NCBI GenBank assembly: GCA_036373915.1
Contig: DASUUU010000002.1
Coordinates: 1-60,886, forward strand
Length of the DNA stretch: 60,886 bases
Direction: 5' to 3'
From: JASLBX01 sp036373915
GTDB lineage: Bacteria > Actinomycetota > Actinomycetes > Jiangellales > Jiangellaceae
Shown here: one piece after another, positions 43,148 to 53,627 of the stretch
Position numbering within the stretch: position 1 is the stretch's first letter
How the letters are laid out: the number at the start of each line of letters is the position of its first letter
The notes under the pieces: generated by a model
Seen by the model: the letters and a program-made list of their open reading frames with translations, nothing else
What the model was told of the DNA's origin: nothing
Database searches by the model: none
Program-made: the position numbers and the translations under genes

Positions 43148-44439
43148 GTGGTCACCTCCTGGTTGTTGGGTGTTGGTTCGGCGCCCCGGGCCGGTAGGGC
43201 CCAGGGACGGAATGGTCGGCCTTCGGTGTCGAAGACGCGGGAGAACAGCTCGTAGTACTCGAGGCGAAGCGCCTGAATGCCGGCCACGAGCGCTTCGAGA
43301 GTCAGCGCGACCGCGTTGCCGGCCAGGAACAGGACGATCGCCGCGACCGCCGCCAGGCCCGGCCCCCATACCGCGGTCGTGCCCTGCCACACCACCGCGC
43401 TGAGGGCCGCATGGGTCAACCCGAACGCCGCCAGCCGCGCGAAGGACACGAGGTTCGAACCCACCCGAACGACCAGGTCGAACAGCTCGACGACGGCTTG
43501 AACCGCGCCCGCCGCGCCACCACCGGCGGCCGCTAGCAGCCCCACGAAGGCCAGCACAGCGGCCACGGACACCAGGGCGACACCGAGCACGACGAAGATG
43601 TCGGCAGCCAGGTAGATGCCCCCCGCGAGCATGCCGAGGGCGAGAAACAGCAGGCTTCCCGCGATCCCTGACCGGGCGTACAGCGCGTAGATCCAGCCGC
43701 CCTCACGGACCCGGTTCACGGTGCCGAGCACATAGGCACCGGCCAGCAGGAACGCGCCGGCAGCGACCGCAGCCACCAGCAACGGCACGGGTTCTTCCAG
43801 CGGAGAGAGCCACACCACTGGGATCAGCCCGGTCGGGCCGAAGAACTCGCCGTACAGGATGCCGAAGCCGGCAGCGGCCACCCCGGCTCCTGCGAGGAAG
43901 GGCCAGATCCGCTGGATCTTCGCCAGTCGGCGGAACCGCCCGCTGCGGACCAGCCATGCGGCGACTAGGATGAGCAGGCCGTGGCCGAGATCGCCGAACA
44001 TCATCCCGAACATGACGACGTACGCCAACCCGGCCAGCAGGGTCGGGTCGACGTCGGCGTACGGCACGGTGGCGTAGCCCTGGACCAGGGGGTCGAAGGC
44101 ACGAGCCCGGCGCTGCCGCTGAAGTAGTGTCGGCGGTTGCGTGCCACGTGGCTGCGCCAGCGGCACCGCAGCCGCTCCCAGCGGTGCTAGTTGATCGGTG
44201 AGCTGGGGCAGCGCCGGGGCCGGTATCCAGCCGGCGAGCGCCGCCACCGGGCCGCGGGTGATCGCCTGGGTCGCCCTTCGCGCTAGCTCGGCTTCCCGGG
44301 TCGGCTCCACATCCGGCGGTTCGAGTTCGACCACGGCGCCATCGCCCACCCGTTCGAGCACGGCCGGCAGTTCGGTCACAGGTGCCACCAGCGCGATCCG
44401 CTGCATTCGGACCGGTCGGAGCCCGTCACGCCACGACAT
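43144..44439 (-). CDS. V/A-type ATPase subunit I (stator, shortened soluble domain)
   Basis: A 431-residue integral subunit that forms half-channels beside the K ring. The C-terminal part has about seven helices, with FGMMFGDLGHGLLILVAAW and SNLVSFARLAAFGLTHAALS as the family signatures; the arginine in the latter faces the K-ring Glu. Usual length is 600-680; the missing part is mainly from the N-terminal cytoplasmic domain, which still begins normally (VRMQRIALVAPVTELPAVL). Start chosen at 44439; the first 14 bp overlap subunit C. Confidence 0.9.
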   Translation of the reverse strand: MSWRDGLRPVRMQRIALVAPVTELPAVLERVGDGAVVELEPPDVEPTREAELARRATQAITRGPVAALAGWIPAPALPQLTDQLAPLGAAAVPLAQPRGTQPPTLLQRQRRARAFDPLVQGYATVPYADVDPTLLAGLAYVVMFGMMFGDLGHGLLILVAAWLVRSGRFRRLAKIQRIWPFLAGAGVAAAGFGILYGEFFGPTGLIPVVWLSPLEEPVPLLVAAVAAGAFLLAGAYVLGTVNRVREGGWIYALYARSGIAGSLLFLALGMLAGGIYLAADIFVVLGVALVSVAAVLAFVGLLAAAGGGAAGAVQAVVELFDLVVRVGSNLVSFARLAAFGLTHAALSAVVWQGTTAVWGPGLAAVAAIVLFLAGNAVALTLEALVAGIQALRLEYYELFSRVFDTEGRPFRPWALPARGAEPTPNNQEVTT

Positions 44440-45358
44440 CGAGCACCTCGCTCGGACCAGTACCGGCCGCAGCGCAGGCCAGCGCCGCACGCAACCGCCA
44501 GCCATCGACCGCCAGCACCGCGAGCGCACCCACCACGGGCGCTGGGCCTGGGCGAGCCGCGCGAAGCATCCGGAAGCCGTCTGATTCGATCCGGGCCCGC
44601 AAGCTCGCCTCGGCCCGCCACAGCTGTACCGGCTGGTCGATGCCGGCGAGTGCCCATCGAGCAGTCGACGGCAATGCCGCGTGCAGATCGGCGAGCGAGT
44701 TGGCACTCGCCAGCCGCCAGCCGATCAGCGGCCGCACCGCGCGCACGAGCGATTCCGGCGTTGGCTGTGCGGTCGTCGCGATGCTCCGAGCGACGAGCAG
44801 CGCAGCGCCCCCTGCGACCCAGCGCTGCACCCAATCCAGCCCGCCCGCCGCGGCCGCGACCAGGCGCAGCCAGCCGACCAGCAGGGCGTCGTGCAACGCG
44901 GTCGCAGCCATCGCGCCCGGGTCTCCCCACGGTGAGGCGGCCAGCTCGCGGCGCAGGTCGTCGAGCGAGGACGTGCCGGCCAGCCGGGGCCACGACAGCG
45001 CGAGCGTGCCAAGGGTGAACGGCGGCGGCGCCGGCTGCCCGGCCAACCGGTTGCGATGCGCTTCGATATTGGCCCGCTCGAACCGGGCGGCCAGCGCGCG
45101 GGCCAGCGGCGTGCCGGCCGCCGGCAGCCACCCGGCCAGAACCCGAAGCTCCCACAGCTGCTCGGCGCGGATCTGGTGCTCGGCATCACGTAACGCCGTG
45201 CCCGGCGCGGCGACCTGGTCGAAAGCGGTTCCTTCGAGCCGGGCCAGTCCCGCGTCCAGGTCGGGAGCGTCGGCTACTCGCCGGGCCAGCACCGGCCCGA
45301 CCCGGCGGCGGGCCATCGCTCTCGCCCGTACGGTGGCGGCCACCCAGCCGGTGGCCAT
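44426..45358 (-). CDS. V/A-type ATPase subunit C (V-ATPase d/AC39-like)
   Basis: A 310-residue, mostly helical, alanine- and arginine-rich protein. It starts with a motif of the AC39/AtpC type (WVAATVRARAMARRRVGP, compare YVNARVRGMKSRLL in others) and carries three repeats of helical bundles. It is the socket between the rotor shaft and the K ring. ATG 45358 overlaps the upstream stop (ATGA). Identification is by weak similarity and place in the operon. Confidence 0.75.
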   Translation of the reverse strand: MATGWVAATVRARAMARRRVGPVLARRVADAPDLDAGLARLEGTAFDQVAAPGTALRDAEHQIRAEQLWELRVLAGWLPAAGTPLARALAARFERANIEAHRNRLAGQPAPPPFTLGTLALSWPRLAGTSSLDDLRRELAASPWGDPGAMAATALHDALLVGWLRLVAAAAGGLDWVQRWVAGGAALLVARSIATTAQPTPESLVRAVRPLIGWRLASANSLADLHAALPSTARWALAGIDQPVQLWRAEASLRARIESDGFRMLRAARPGPAPVVGALAVLAVDGWRLRAALACAAAGTGPSEVLDVVA

Positions 45359-45807
45359 CAGCCCTCCCCCGGTCGGTCGTGCGTGCCGGTGAGGCCGGCA
45401 CGGAGGTTCGCCACGACCAGTTCAGTCAGCTCCGCCAGCCGTCGGCCGCTGTCCATTCGCAGGCGGGCGGCCTTCGCGTCCGCTTCCTCACGCAGCGCAT
45501 CGGCCGCCGCGTCGCCGCTGCGGTGAATCCTCGCCGCCGCCGCCGCTCGTTCCGCGGGAGCCCGCGACAAGGCGTCCGCCACGATGGCCTCCGCGTCCCG
45601 GCGGGCCTGGGCCATCTCGTCGGAGGCCGCCTGTTCCGCCGATGACCGGATCGCCTCACACTCGGCGACAACGGCGTCCAATGCCTCGAAGACCGGCGCG
45701 AGTTCGGCCGCCGCCGCGTCCTCCTCCTCGGCAGGCACGGCCACGGGCGCAGCCGCACCCGGCGCGCCGGCCGGACGAAGCCGTTGCAGCAGATCGGTTA
45801 ACGCCAT
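45358..45807 (-). CDS. V/A-type ATPase subunit G/H-like peripheral stalk protein
   Basis: A 149-residue protein with a flexible Pro/Ala N-terminus (to about 28) and a long coiled coil (EALDAVVAECEAIRSSAEQAASDEM and AKAARLRMDSGRRLAELTELVVANL). This fits the right-handed coiled-coil G/H partner of subunit E. First gene of the operon; ATG 45807 is the last base overlap (ATGA) with the preceding nitroreductase. Two DosR-like boxes lie 60 and 81 bp upstream, inside that gene. Confidence 0.72.
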   Translation of the reverse strand: MALTDLLQRLRPAGAPGAAAPVAVPAEEEDAAAAELAPVFEALDAVVAECEAIRSSAEQAASDEMAQARRDAEAIVADALSRAPAERAAAAARIHRSGDAAADALREEADAKAARLRMDSGRRLAELTELVVANLRAGLTGTHDRPGEG

Positions 45808-46505
45808 CACGTCCCCAGGCGTGTTGTTGTTGAGTCCACCATGCGCGCAACCGAGGTGATCTCCGTAGGCCCGAAAGTCCTTGTGGCAGGGACTTTGGCC
45901 AGTTTGATTGGACGCCGGCAGCGTCGCGCGAGTCGCAGGACGATGAGTGATGCCGGGATAGCCCACAGCCACACCAGATCTGCCTTGAGCGGCGGCGGTC
46001 CGGAGACGTCGGCCGGGTCGAGACGCAAGGCGTGTATTCCACGCCCAGCGTTCACGACCTCCTCGACCGAATGCGCCAGACCCGCCCGGTCCAGGTAGTA
46101 GTCCAGCATGCTCGGCGCCGGCTCCTCCTCGAGCACCCGGTAGAGCTGCCGGATTTCGTCAGGGTCTGTGACGTGGGACGCGAGGACACTGCGTGGTCCA
46201 TCGGCGGTTTGGATGGTCACGATCGGGTGCGCGCGGGCGTTCAGGTACCACTGCGCCCGATCGCCGTACGGCGACCACAAGTACAGGTCGCTGTCGACGC
46301 GGCGCGCGCTGAGCGGGGTATGACGCAGCCGGCCGGACTTGCGGCCCACCGTCGTGAGGAGGACCTCATCCCCCCGGCCGACAAGGGCGCCGAGCCCCAG
46401 GCGCCACAGCAGAACGGGAGCCCGCTGGATAACCTTCCGGACCACGACGTCCGGATATCCGGCCGCCCACTTCACGACCCGCTCAGCTATGCCGGTAGTC
46501 GGCAT
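45807..46505 (-). CDS. Deazaflavin (F420)-dependent nitroreductase family protein, Ddn-like
   Basis: A 232-residue protein of the Ddn/split-beta-barrel family. The core (LTTVGRKSGRLRHTPLSARRVDSDLYLWSPYGDRAQWYLNARAHP) has the GRKSG and W-N motifs that position F420. Typical Ddn is about 150 residues; this one continues through a hydrophobic helix near residue 185 (LVWLWAIPASLIVL) and a basic tail. Start at 46505 follows AAGGTGAGG. The tail overlaps two DosR-like boxes and the stop overlaps the V-ATPase start, so it may be co-transcribed as well as promoter-bearing. Confidence 0.85.
   Translation of the reverse strand: MPTTGIAERVVKWAAGYPDVVVRKVIQRAPVLLWRLGLGALVGRGDEVLLTTVGRKSGRLRHTPLSARRVDSDLYLWSPYGDRAQWYLNARAHPIVTIQTADGPRSVLASHVTDPDEIRQLYRVLEEEPAPSMLDYYLDRAGLAHSVEEVVNAGRGIHALRLDPADVSGPPPLKADLVWLWAIPASLIVLRLARRCRRPIKLAKVPATRTFGPTEITSVARMVDSTTTRLGT
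45868..45881. promoter_or_regulatory. DosR-like box 1 of the V-ATPase operon
   Basis: GGCCCGAAAGTCCT, 60 bp before the first V-ATPase start, inside the 3' coding end of the nitroreductase gene. Confidence 0.6.
45889..45902. promoter_or_regulatory. DosR-like box 2 of the V-ATPase operon
   Basis: GGGACTTTGGCCAG, 21 bp centre-to-centre from box 1, about two helical turns. Together the two sites form an inverted pair with GGCC at both outer edges, as in strong DosR promoters with paired boxes. Confidence 0.58.
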
Positions 46506-46824
46506 GGCCACCTCACCTTCGTCACTCTCCGTCGCCGGCACTCGCGGGTTCGGTCGCCTGGTAACCGCCGCACAGACGGCTCTGCTCTGACGGCAGCAGC
46601 GCACAGTCCGCGTCGCCAGGGTCTTACGTCACCTCCACTGCGCGGACCGGCCGCCTGCAACGCAGGCCGCTCCAGAAGCCGGTTTTGATCGCAGATCTCC
46701 TTCATCCAGGCTGCGAGCACTCCCGGCGCGTGGCGTTTTGCCCAGGGCAGGAGGACGTTGGTCTCTAGCCTCACTTTGCGGCGATTGTGAAGCTGGTTGT
46801 GTGGGCTCCTGATCGGAGGATGGA
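46506..46824. other. 319-bp divergent intergenic region
   Basis: Lies between the nitroreductase and acetyl-CoA synthetase genes. Apart from one weak DosR-like box near the synthetase and its ribosome site, no gene or stable structure is evident. Confidence 0.5.
46752..46765. promoter_or_regulatory. Weak DosR-like box before acs
   Basis: AGGACGTTGGTCTC, 59 bp before the acetyl-CoA synthetase start. Confidence 0.35.
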
Positions 46825-48581
<1,757 letters not shown>

Positions 48582-48585
<4 letters not shown>

Positions 48586-49544
48586 GCGCCAAACACCGGC
48601 AGGAACTGCTCCGTCAGATGTTGCGGATACGGCGCTTCGAGGAGCGGTGCGCCGAGCTCTACAGCGCGACCAAGATCCGGGGGTTCCTTCACCTTTACGT
48701 GGGCGAAGAGGCCGTCGCGACCGGAGTCATCGGTGCCCTGCTCCCCGACGAACCGATCGTGTCGACCTACCGCGAACACGGGCACGCGCTCGCTCGCGGG
48801 GTCCCGATGGACGCCGTGATGGCCGAGATGTACGGGCGGTCCACCGGCTGCAGCCGGGGCCGAGGCGGGTCCATGCACCTGTTCGACGCCGACCGGCACT
48901 TCTACGGCGGCAACGCCATCGTCGGAGGCGGCCTGCCGCTCGCGGTCGGTCTCGGGCTCGCGGATGCTCTGCGTGGTGCGCACCGGGTCACGACCTGCTT
49001 CTTCGGAGATGGTGCTGCCGCCGAAGGCGAGTTCCACGAATCAATGAACCTCGCCACCCTGTGGCAGTTGCCGGTGCTGTTCGCGTGCGAGAACAACCAG
49101 TACGCGATGGGCACCGCGCTGGCCCGAAGCCACGCCCAGACCAACCTCGCGCTGCGTGCGGCGTCCTATGGCCTGCCCGCCTGGCCGGTCGACGGCATGG
49201 ACGTGCTCGCCGTCGAGGATGCGGCCCAGCGGGCGGTCGAGATCATCCGGGCCGGCGGCGGCCCGGTGTTCCTCGAACTGCGCACCTACCGGTTCCGCGC
49301 TCACTCCATGTACGACCCCGACCGGTACAGGGACAAGGCCGAGGTCGAGCAGTGGAAGCAGCGCGACCCCATCGACATCCTGATGGCGCGGATGCGAAGC
49401 GACGGCGAGCTCGAGGACGGGGATCTCGAGGCACTCGACCGCGAGGTCACCGAGGAGCTGGCGCGCGCGGTCGATGCGGCAGAGGCCGGCCCGTGGGAGC
49501 CGGTCGAGGACCTGACCAGGTTCGTCTACTCGGAGCAATCATGA
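48582..49544 (+). CDS. pdhA: Pyruvate (or branched-chain/acetoin) dehydrogenase E1 alpha
   Basis: A 320-residue thiamine-diphosphate subunit. The TPP/Mg motif is GDGAAAEGEFHESMNLATLWQLPVLFACENN, and YREHGHALARG plus GRGGSMH are the usual active-site loops. Heterotetrameric E1 alpha proteins are about 330-370 residues. Neighbouring Acs and the E2 sequence favour pyruvate or acetoin as substrate. Overlaps acsA and E1 beta by ATGA. Confidence 0.92.
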
Positions 49545-50530
49545 CGACCATCGAAATTACCTACCGCGAGGCCATGCGGGCCGCGATCCGCGATGCGCTG
49601 CTCCGCGACGACCGGGTGTTCCTCATGGGCGAGGACGTCGGCCGGTACGGCGGCTGCTTCGCGGTGAGCCTCGGGTTGCTCGAGGAGTTCGGACCGGACC
49701 GCGTGCGCGACACCCCGCTGTCCGAATCGGCTTTCGTCGGCGCGGGGATCGGCGCGGCGCTCGGCGGCATGCGCCCGATCGTAGAGATCATGACGGTCAA
49801 CTTCAGCATGCTGGCACTCGACCAGATCGTCAACAACGCCGCCACCCTGCTGCACATGTCAGGCGGTCAGCTCAACGTGCCGCTCGTGATCCGGATGACG
49901 ACAGGAGCCGGGCGCCAGCTGGCCGCCCAGCACTCGCACAGCCTTGAGGGTTGGTACGCGCACATCCCGGGTATCCGGATCGTGGTACCGGCCACCCTGG
50001 AGGACGCCCGCGGCATGCTCTGGGCGGCGTTGCGTGACCCGGATCCGGTGCTCATCTTCGAGCCCGGCGCTCTCTACCCGGTGAAGGGTGAGCTCGACGC
50101 CTCGGTGCGCGAGGTCGACATCGACCGAGCGGCGGTCCGGCGGCCCGGTCGCGACGCCACCATCATCACGTACGGCGCAACGCTTCAGACGAGCGTCGCG
50201 GCCGCCGAGCAGCTCGCCGACGAGGGGATCGATGTCGAGGTCATCGACCTGCGCACGCTTCGCCCGCTCGACGACGCCACCTTCCTCGACTCGGTGACCC
50301 GGACCCACCGTGCCGTGGTGGTGGACGAAGGCTGGCGCACCGGCAGCATCTCCGCCGAAATCAGTGCCCGGATCACCGAGCAGGCGTTCTTCGACCTGGA
50401 CGCTCCCGTCGAGCGGGTCTGCTCGGCGGAGGTTCCCATGCCGTATCCGAAGCATCTGGAAGACGCCGCCCTACCCCAGCAGGCCGACATCGTCGCAGCG
50501 GTACAGAGGACGACCGGCGATGGCCGCTGA
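49541..50530 (+). CDS. pdhB: 2-Oxoacid dehydrogenase E1 beta
   Basis: A 329-residue transketolase-like beta subunit: MGEDVGRYGGCFAVSLGL, DTPLSESAFVGAGIGAALGG and a C-terminal transketolase_C domain (VVVDEGWRTGSISAEISARI). With E1 alpha it makes the decarboxylating E1 tetramer. The start at 49541 overlaps the alpha stop; the last 11 bp overlap the E2 start. Confidence 0.93.
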   Translation: MTTIEITYREAMRAAIRDALLRDDRVFLMGEDVGRYGGCFAVSLGLLEEFGPDRVRDTPLSESAFVGAGIGAALGGMRPIVEIMTVNFSMLALDQIVNNAATLLHMSGGQLNVPLVIRMTTGAGRQLAAQHSHSLEGWYAHIPGIRIVVPATLEDARGMLWAALRDPDPVLIFEPGALYPVKGELDASVREVDIDRAAVRRPGRDATIITYGATLQTSVAAAEQLADEGIDVEVIDLRTLRPLDDATFLDSVTRTHRAVVVDEGWRTGSISAEISARITEQAFFDLDAPVERVCSAEVPMPYPKHLEDAALPQQADIVAAVQRTTGDGR

Positions 50531-51923
50531 GACCTTCGAGTTCACCATGCCGTCCCTCGGCGCCGACATGGACGAGGGCAAGCTCGTCGAGTGGTTGGTC
50601 AAGCCCGGTGACAAGGTGGCCAAGGGCGACATCGTCGCTGTCGTGGAAACCGCCAAGGCGATCATGGAGGTGGAGTGCTTCCGGGATGGGGTCGTCCAGC
50701 AGGTCATCGTCGAGCCAGGCACGACCGTCCCCGTCGGCGCACCGATGGCGACCTTCGCCACGGTCGGGGCGCCGGTCGTGGTACCGCGGCCCGAGCCCGC
50801 CGTCACACCGGCGCCCGCACCCCGCGCGCCGGCGCCCGAACGCCCTTCGGGGCAACCCGCGGCGCCGTCCGGCCCGCTGATCCGCCGGTTGGCCGCCGAG
50901 CTCGGCGTCGATCTGAGCGCTGTGCACGGCACCGGGCGCGGCGGCGCCATCAAGCGCGCCGACGTCCGGCAAGCGGCCGCTGAGCAGGCGCCGACTCCAG
51001 CGGCCACGACGCCGCCCAGACCGAGCGGGCCATCGCCTCCGTCTGGTGCCGAGCGAGCGGCGAGAGTCTCGCCGTACGCCCGCGAGCTGGCCGAGCGCCT
51101 AGGGGTGGACCTCGGCGCTGTGCAGGGCACCGGACGCGGCGGCGCGATCCGGGCCGACGATGTGCGTGCCGCGGCAGCGGCGCCCCCTCGGGAGGCCGCT
51201 GCGCCCGAACGGCCTGACCGACCTGCCGCGGCGCAAGAACCGGACGCGGCGGCTCGGCGAGCGGAGGCCGCGCGGCTGGCCACTGCCAAGCTGATGGCCC
51301 GCTCGAAGCGTGAGATCCCGCATTACTACTTGCGCACCACGGTCGACGTCACGGATGCTCTCGCCTGGATCAAGGAGCGCAACCGCGAACTGCCGGTCGG
51401 CGAGCGAATCCTGCCGGCCGCGATGTTCCTGCGGGCCACGGCGATCGCCGCTGGGCAGGTCTCCGCCCTCAACGGCTTCTGGGAGGACGGCCACTTCGTG
51501 CCGGCGACATCGGTCAACCTGGGCGTACCGGTCTCCCTGCGCGGCGGCGGGCTGATCACGCCGGCCATCGCCGATGCGGCTGCGCTGAAGCTGCCCGAAC
51601 TCGCGGTGAGGATGCGTGAGCTCGCTACCCGGGCCAAGGCGGGGCGGTTGCGCGGCTCGGAGCTGACCGGGGCAACCATTACCGTCACGAACCTTGGTGA
51701 TCTCGGCGTCGAGCTGGTCTACGGGGTCATCTACCCACCTCAGGTGGCGCTGGTGGGTGTGGGCCGGATCGTCGACCGACCATGGGCCGTCGACGGCTTG
51801 CTGGGCGTCCGCTCGGTCGTGACCGTGACCCTTTCCGCGGACCACCGCGCGAGCGATGGTGCCACCGGCGCCCGGTTCCTCGACGTCCTAGGTCGCAATC
51901 TCAGCCAACCCGAGAACCTGTGA
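50520..51923 (+). CDS. pdhC: Dihydrolipoamide acyltransferase E2 with two E3-binding domains
   Basis: A 467-residue E2. The lipoyl domain has Lys46 in VETAKAIMEVE, using ETAKA rather than the common ETDKA. Two peripheral-subunit-binding domains follow: about 121-155 (LIRRLAAELGVDLSAVHGTG) and about 181-215 (YARELAERLGVDLGAVQGTG). The acyltransferase domain ends with SADHRASDGATG, containing the catalytic His and Asp. Single PSBD is normal. No E3 (lipoamide dehydrogenase) gene is in the window. In M. tuberculosis Rv1734c, in the DosR regulon, resembles an E2 fragment. Confidence 0.93.
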   Translation: MAAETFEFTMPSLGADMDEGKLVEWLVKPGDKVAKGDIVAVVETAKAIMEVECFRDGVVQQVIVEPGTTVPVGAPMATFATVGAPVVVPRPEPAVTPAPAPRAPAPERPSGQPAAPSGPLIRRLAAELGVDLSAVHGTGRGGAIKRADVRQAAAEQAPTPAATTPPRPSGPSPPSGAERAARVSPYARELAERLGVDLGAVQGTGRGGAIRADDVRAAAAAPPREAAAPERPDRPAAAQEPDAAARRAEAARLATAKLMARSKREIPHYYLRTTVDVTDALAWIKERNRELPVGERILPAAMFLRATAIAAGQVSALNGFWEDGHFVPATSVNLGVPVSLRGGGLITPAIADAAALKLPELAVRMRELATRAKAGRLRGSELTGATITVTNLGDLGVELVYGVIYPPQVALVGVGRIVDRPWAVDGLLGVRSVVTVTLSADHRASDGATGARFLDVLGRNLSQPENL

Positions 51924-51931
51924 GGCCACAG

Positions 51932-52189
51932 ATGACACCAGACAAGGCACGCGAGCTCATGCGTGACGCACTGCGCCAGGTCGCTCCGGACGCCGACATC
52001 GACACCCTGCCGCCGAGTACCTCGCTCCGCGACGATCTCGAACTCGACTCTCTCGACTTCGAGAACCTCGTCACCCAGCTCAGCGAGCGGTCCGGCCACC
52101 GGATCGACGAGGACGACTATCCCATGCTCACGACCATCGGCGGCTGTGTCGATTACCTTGCCGGCCTGGATGAAGCCGCACTCAGGTGA
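51932..52189 (+). CDS. Acyl carrier protein
   Basis: An 85-residue carrier protein with the phosphopantetheine serine S40 in LELDSLDFENL, then the four-helix ACP pattern. Starts 9 bp after the E2 stop and ends 12 bp before rtcB. ACP in a PDH operon is not standard; it may receive acyl groups from E2 or couple to an unlinked synthase. Sequence shows no polyketide or peptide synthetase neighbours. Confidence 0.88.
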   Translation: MTPDKARELMRDALRQVAPDADIDTLPPSTSLRDDLELDSLDFENLVTQLSERSGHRIDEDDYPMLTTIGGCVDYLAGLDEAALR

Positions 52190-52201
52190 GTTCACTCCGC
52201 G

Positions 52202-53623
52202 ATGAGACTTGTGGAGGAAACGCCCTACCGGTACCGGATCAACCGCGAAGGCGGCATGCGGGTGCCTGGCATCGTGTTCATCTCACGAGCACTGCTCCCC
52301 GAGCCACAGCGCGACAAGTCACTGCAACAGGTCGCCAATGTCGCGACGCTGCCCGGAATCGTCCGAGCCTCGTACGCGATGCCGGACATGCACTGGGGGT
52401 ATGGATTCCCTATCGGTGGCGTTGCCGCCATGGACATCGACTCCGGCGGGGTCGTCTCACCTGGAGGGGTGGGCTTCGACATCTCCTGCGGAGTCCGCCT
52501 GCTCGCCGCGAGCCGGCTCCAGCGGGACCGACTGGCCCCCGCGCTGCCCGCGCTCATGGATCAGCTTGATCGCAATATTCCCCGAGGCGCGGGTCCCGGC
52601 GGGGTATGGAAGATGCGCTCTCGAGCCGAACTCGAACACGTGCTCACCGATGGAGCCCGCTACGCGATCGAACGCGGCCACGGCGTCCAGCGCGATCTCG
52701 ACAGGTGCGAGGACTTCGGTGCCGTAGCCGGGGCCGATGTGTCCCAGGTCAGCGCTCGCGCCATCGAGCGTGGGCTCGGTCAGGTCGGAAGTCTCGGCTC
52801 TGGCAACCACTTCCTCGAAGTCCAGGCGGTCGACTCCGTGTACGACCCGGCGACGGCGGCGATGATGGGCCTGGTCGAGGGTCAGGTGTGTGTGATGATC
52901 CACTGCGGGTCACGCGGCCTCGGGCATCAGATCTGCACCGACCACGTTCGCGTGATGGACCGGGCCATGGCCGGATACGGCATCTCGGTGCCGGACCGGC
53001 AACTGGCCTGTGCCCCGGTCAGCGCACCGGAGGGCGCGGCGTACCTCGGCGCGATGGCCGCCGCCGCCAACTACGGGCGGGCCAACCGGCAGCTGCTCAC
53101 GGAGGCGGCCCGGCGGGCGTTCGAGGCGACCGCCGGAACCACGCTCGAGCTGATCTATGACATCTCGCACAACCTCGCCAAGATCGAAACACATCCGGTC
53201 GACGGCAGCCCGCTCAACCTGTGCGTGCACCGCAAGGGCGCAACCCGTGCCTTGCCACCCGGCCATCCGGATCTGCCCCCCGACATTTCCGACGCCGGCC
53301 AACCGGTGCTGATCCCCGGGACCATGGGGACCGCGTCCTACGTGCTCGCCGGCGTGGCCACCGGGTCGGCGTTCTACTCCACCGCTCACGGAGCCGGGCG
53401 GGTCCAGAGCCGGCACCAGGCGGCCCGCACGATCCACGGCCGCGACCTGCGGAACCGGCTCGAGGCGCAGGGAGTACTCGTCCGCGGCGCTTCCTGGCGC
53501 GGGCTGGCCGAGGAAACGCCTGACGCCTACAAGGACGTAGACCTGGTGGCCGAGACCAGCGAACGGGCGGGGCTGGCCCGCCGGATCGCCCGGCTGGTGC
53601 CACTCGGCGTGGTCAAGGGTTGA
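52202..53623 (+). CDS. rtcB: RNA 2',3'-cyclic-phosphate ligase RtcB
   Basis: A 473-residue GTP-dependent RNA ligase joining 2',3'-cyclic phosphate or 3'-phosphate to 5'-OH ends. Mn2+ ligands are Asp93 and Cys96 in GFDISCGVRLL, GNHFLEVQ, HCGSRGLGHQ and SHNLAK; the guanylylated histidine is H396 in STAHGAGR. The family is complete with no missing residue. Last gene of the acs-pdh-ACP unit and convergent with archease, with 4 bp between stops. A DosR-regulated RtcB-like protein exists in M. tuberculosis (Rv2631). Confidence 0.96.
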   Translation: MRLVEETPYRYRINREGGMRVPGIVFISRALLPEPQRDKSLQQVANVATLPGIVRASYAMPDMHWGYGFPIGGVAAMDIDSGGVVSPGGVGFDISCGVRLLAASRLQRDRLAPALPALMDQLDRNIPRGAGPGGVWKMRSRAELEHVLTDGARYAIERGHGVQRDLDRCEDFGAVAGADVSQVSARAIERGLGQVGSLGSGNHFLEVQAVDSVYDPATAAMMGLVEGQVCVMIHCGSRGLGHQICTDHVRVMDRAMAGYGISVPDRQLACAPVSAPEGAAYLGAMAAAANYGRANRQLLTEAARRAFEATAGTTLELIYDISHNLAKIETHPVDGSPLNLCVHRKGATRALPPGHPDLPPDISDAGQPVLIPGTMGTASYVLAGVATGSAFYSTAHGAGRVQSRHQAARTIHGRDLRNRLEAQGVLVRGASWRGLAEETPDAYKDVDLVAETSERAGLARRIARLVPLGVVKG

Positions 53624-53627
53624 GTCC

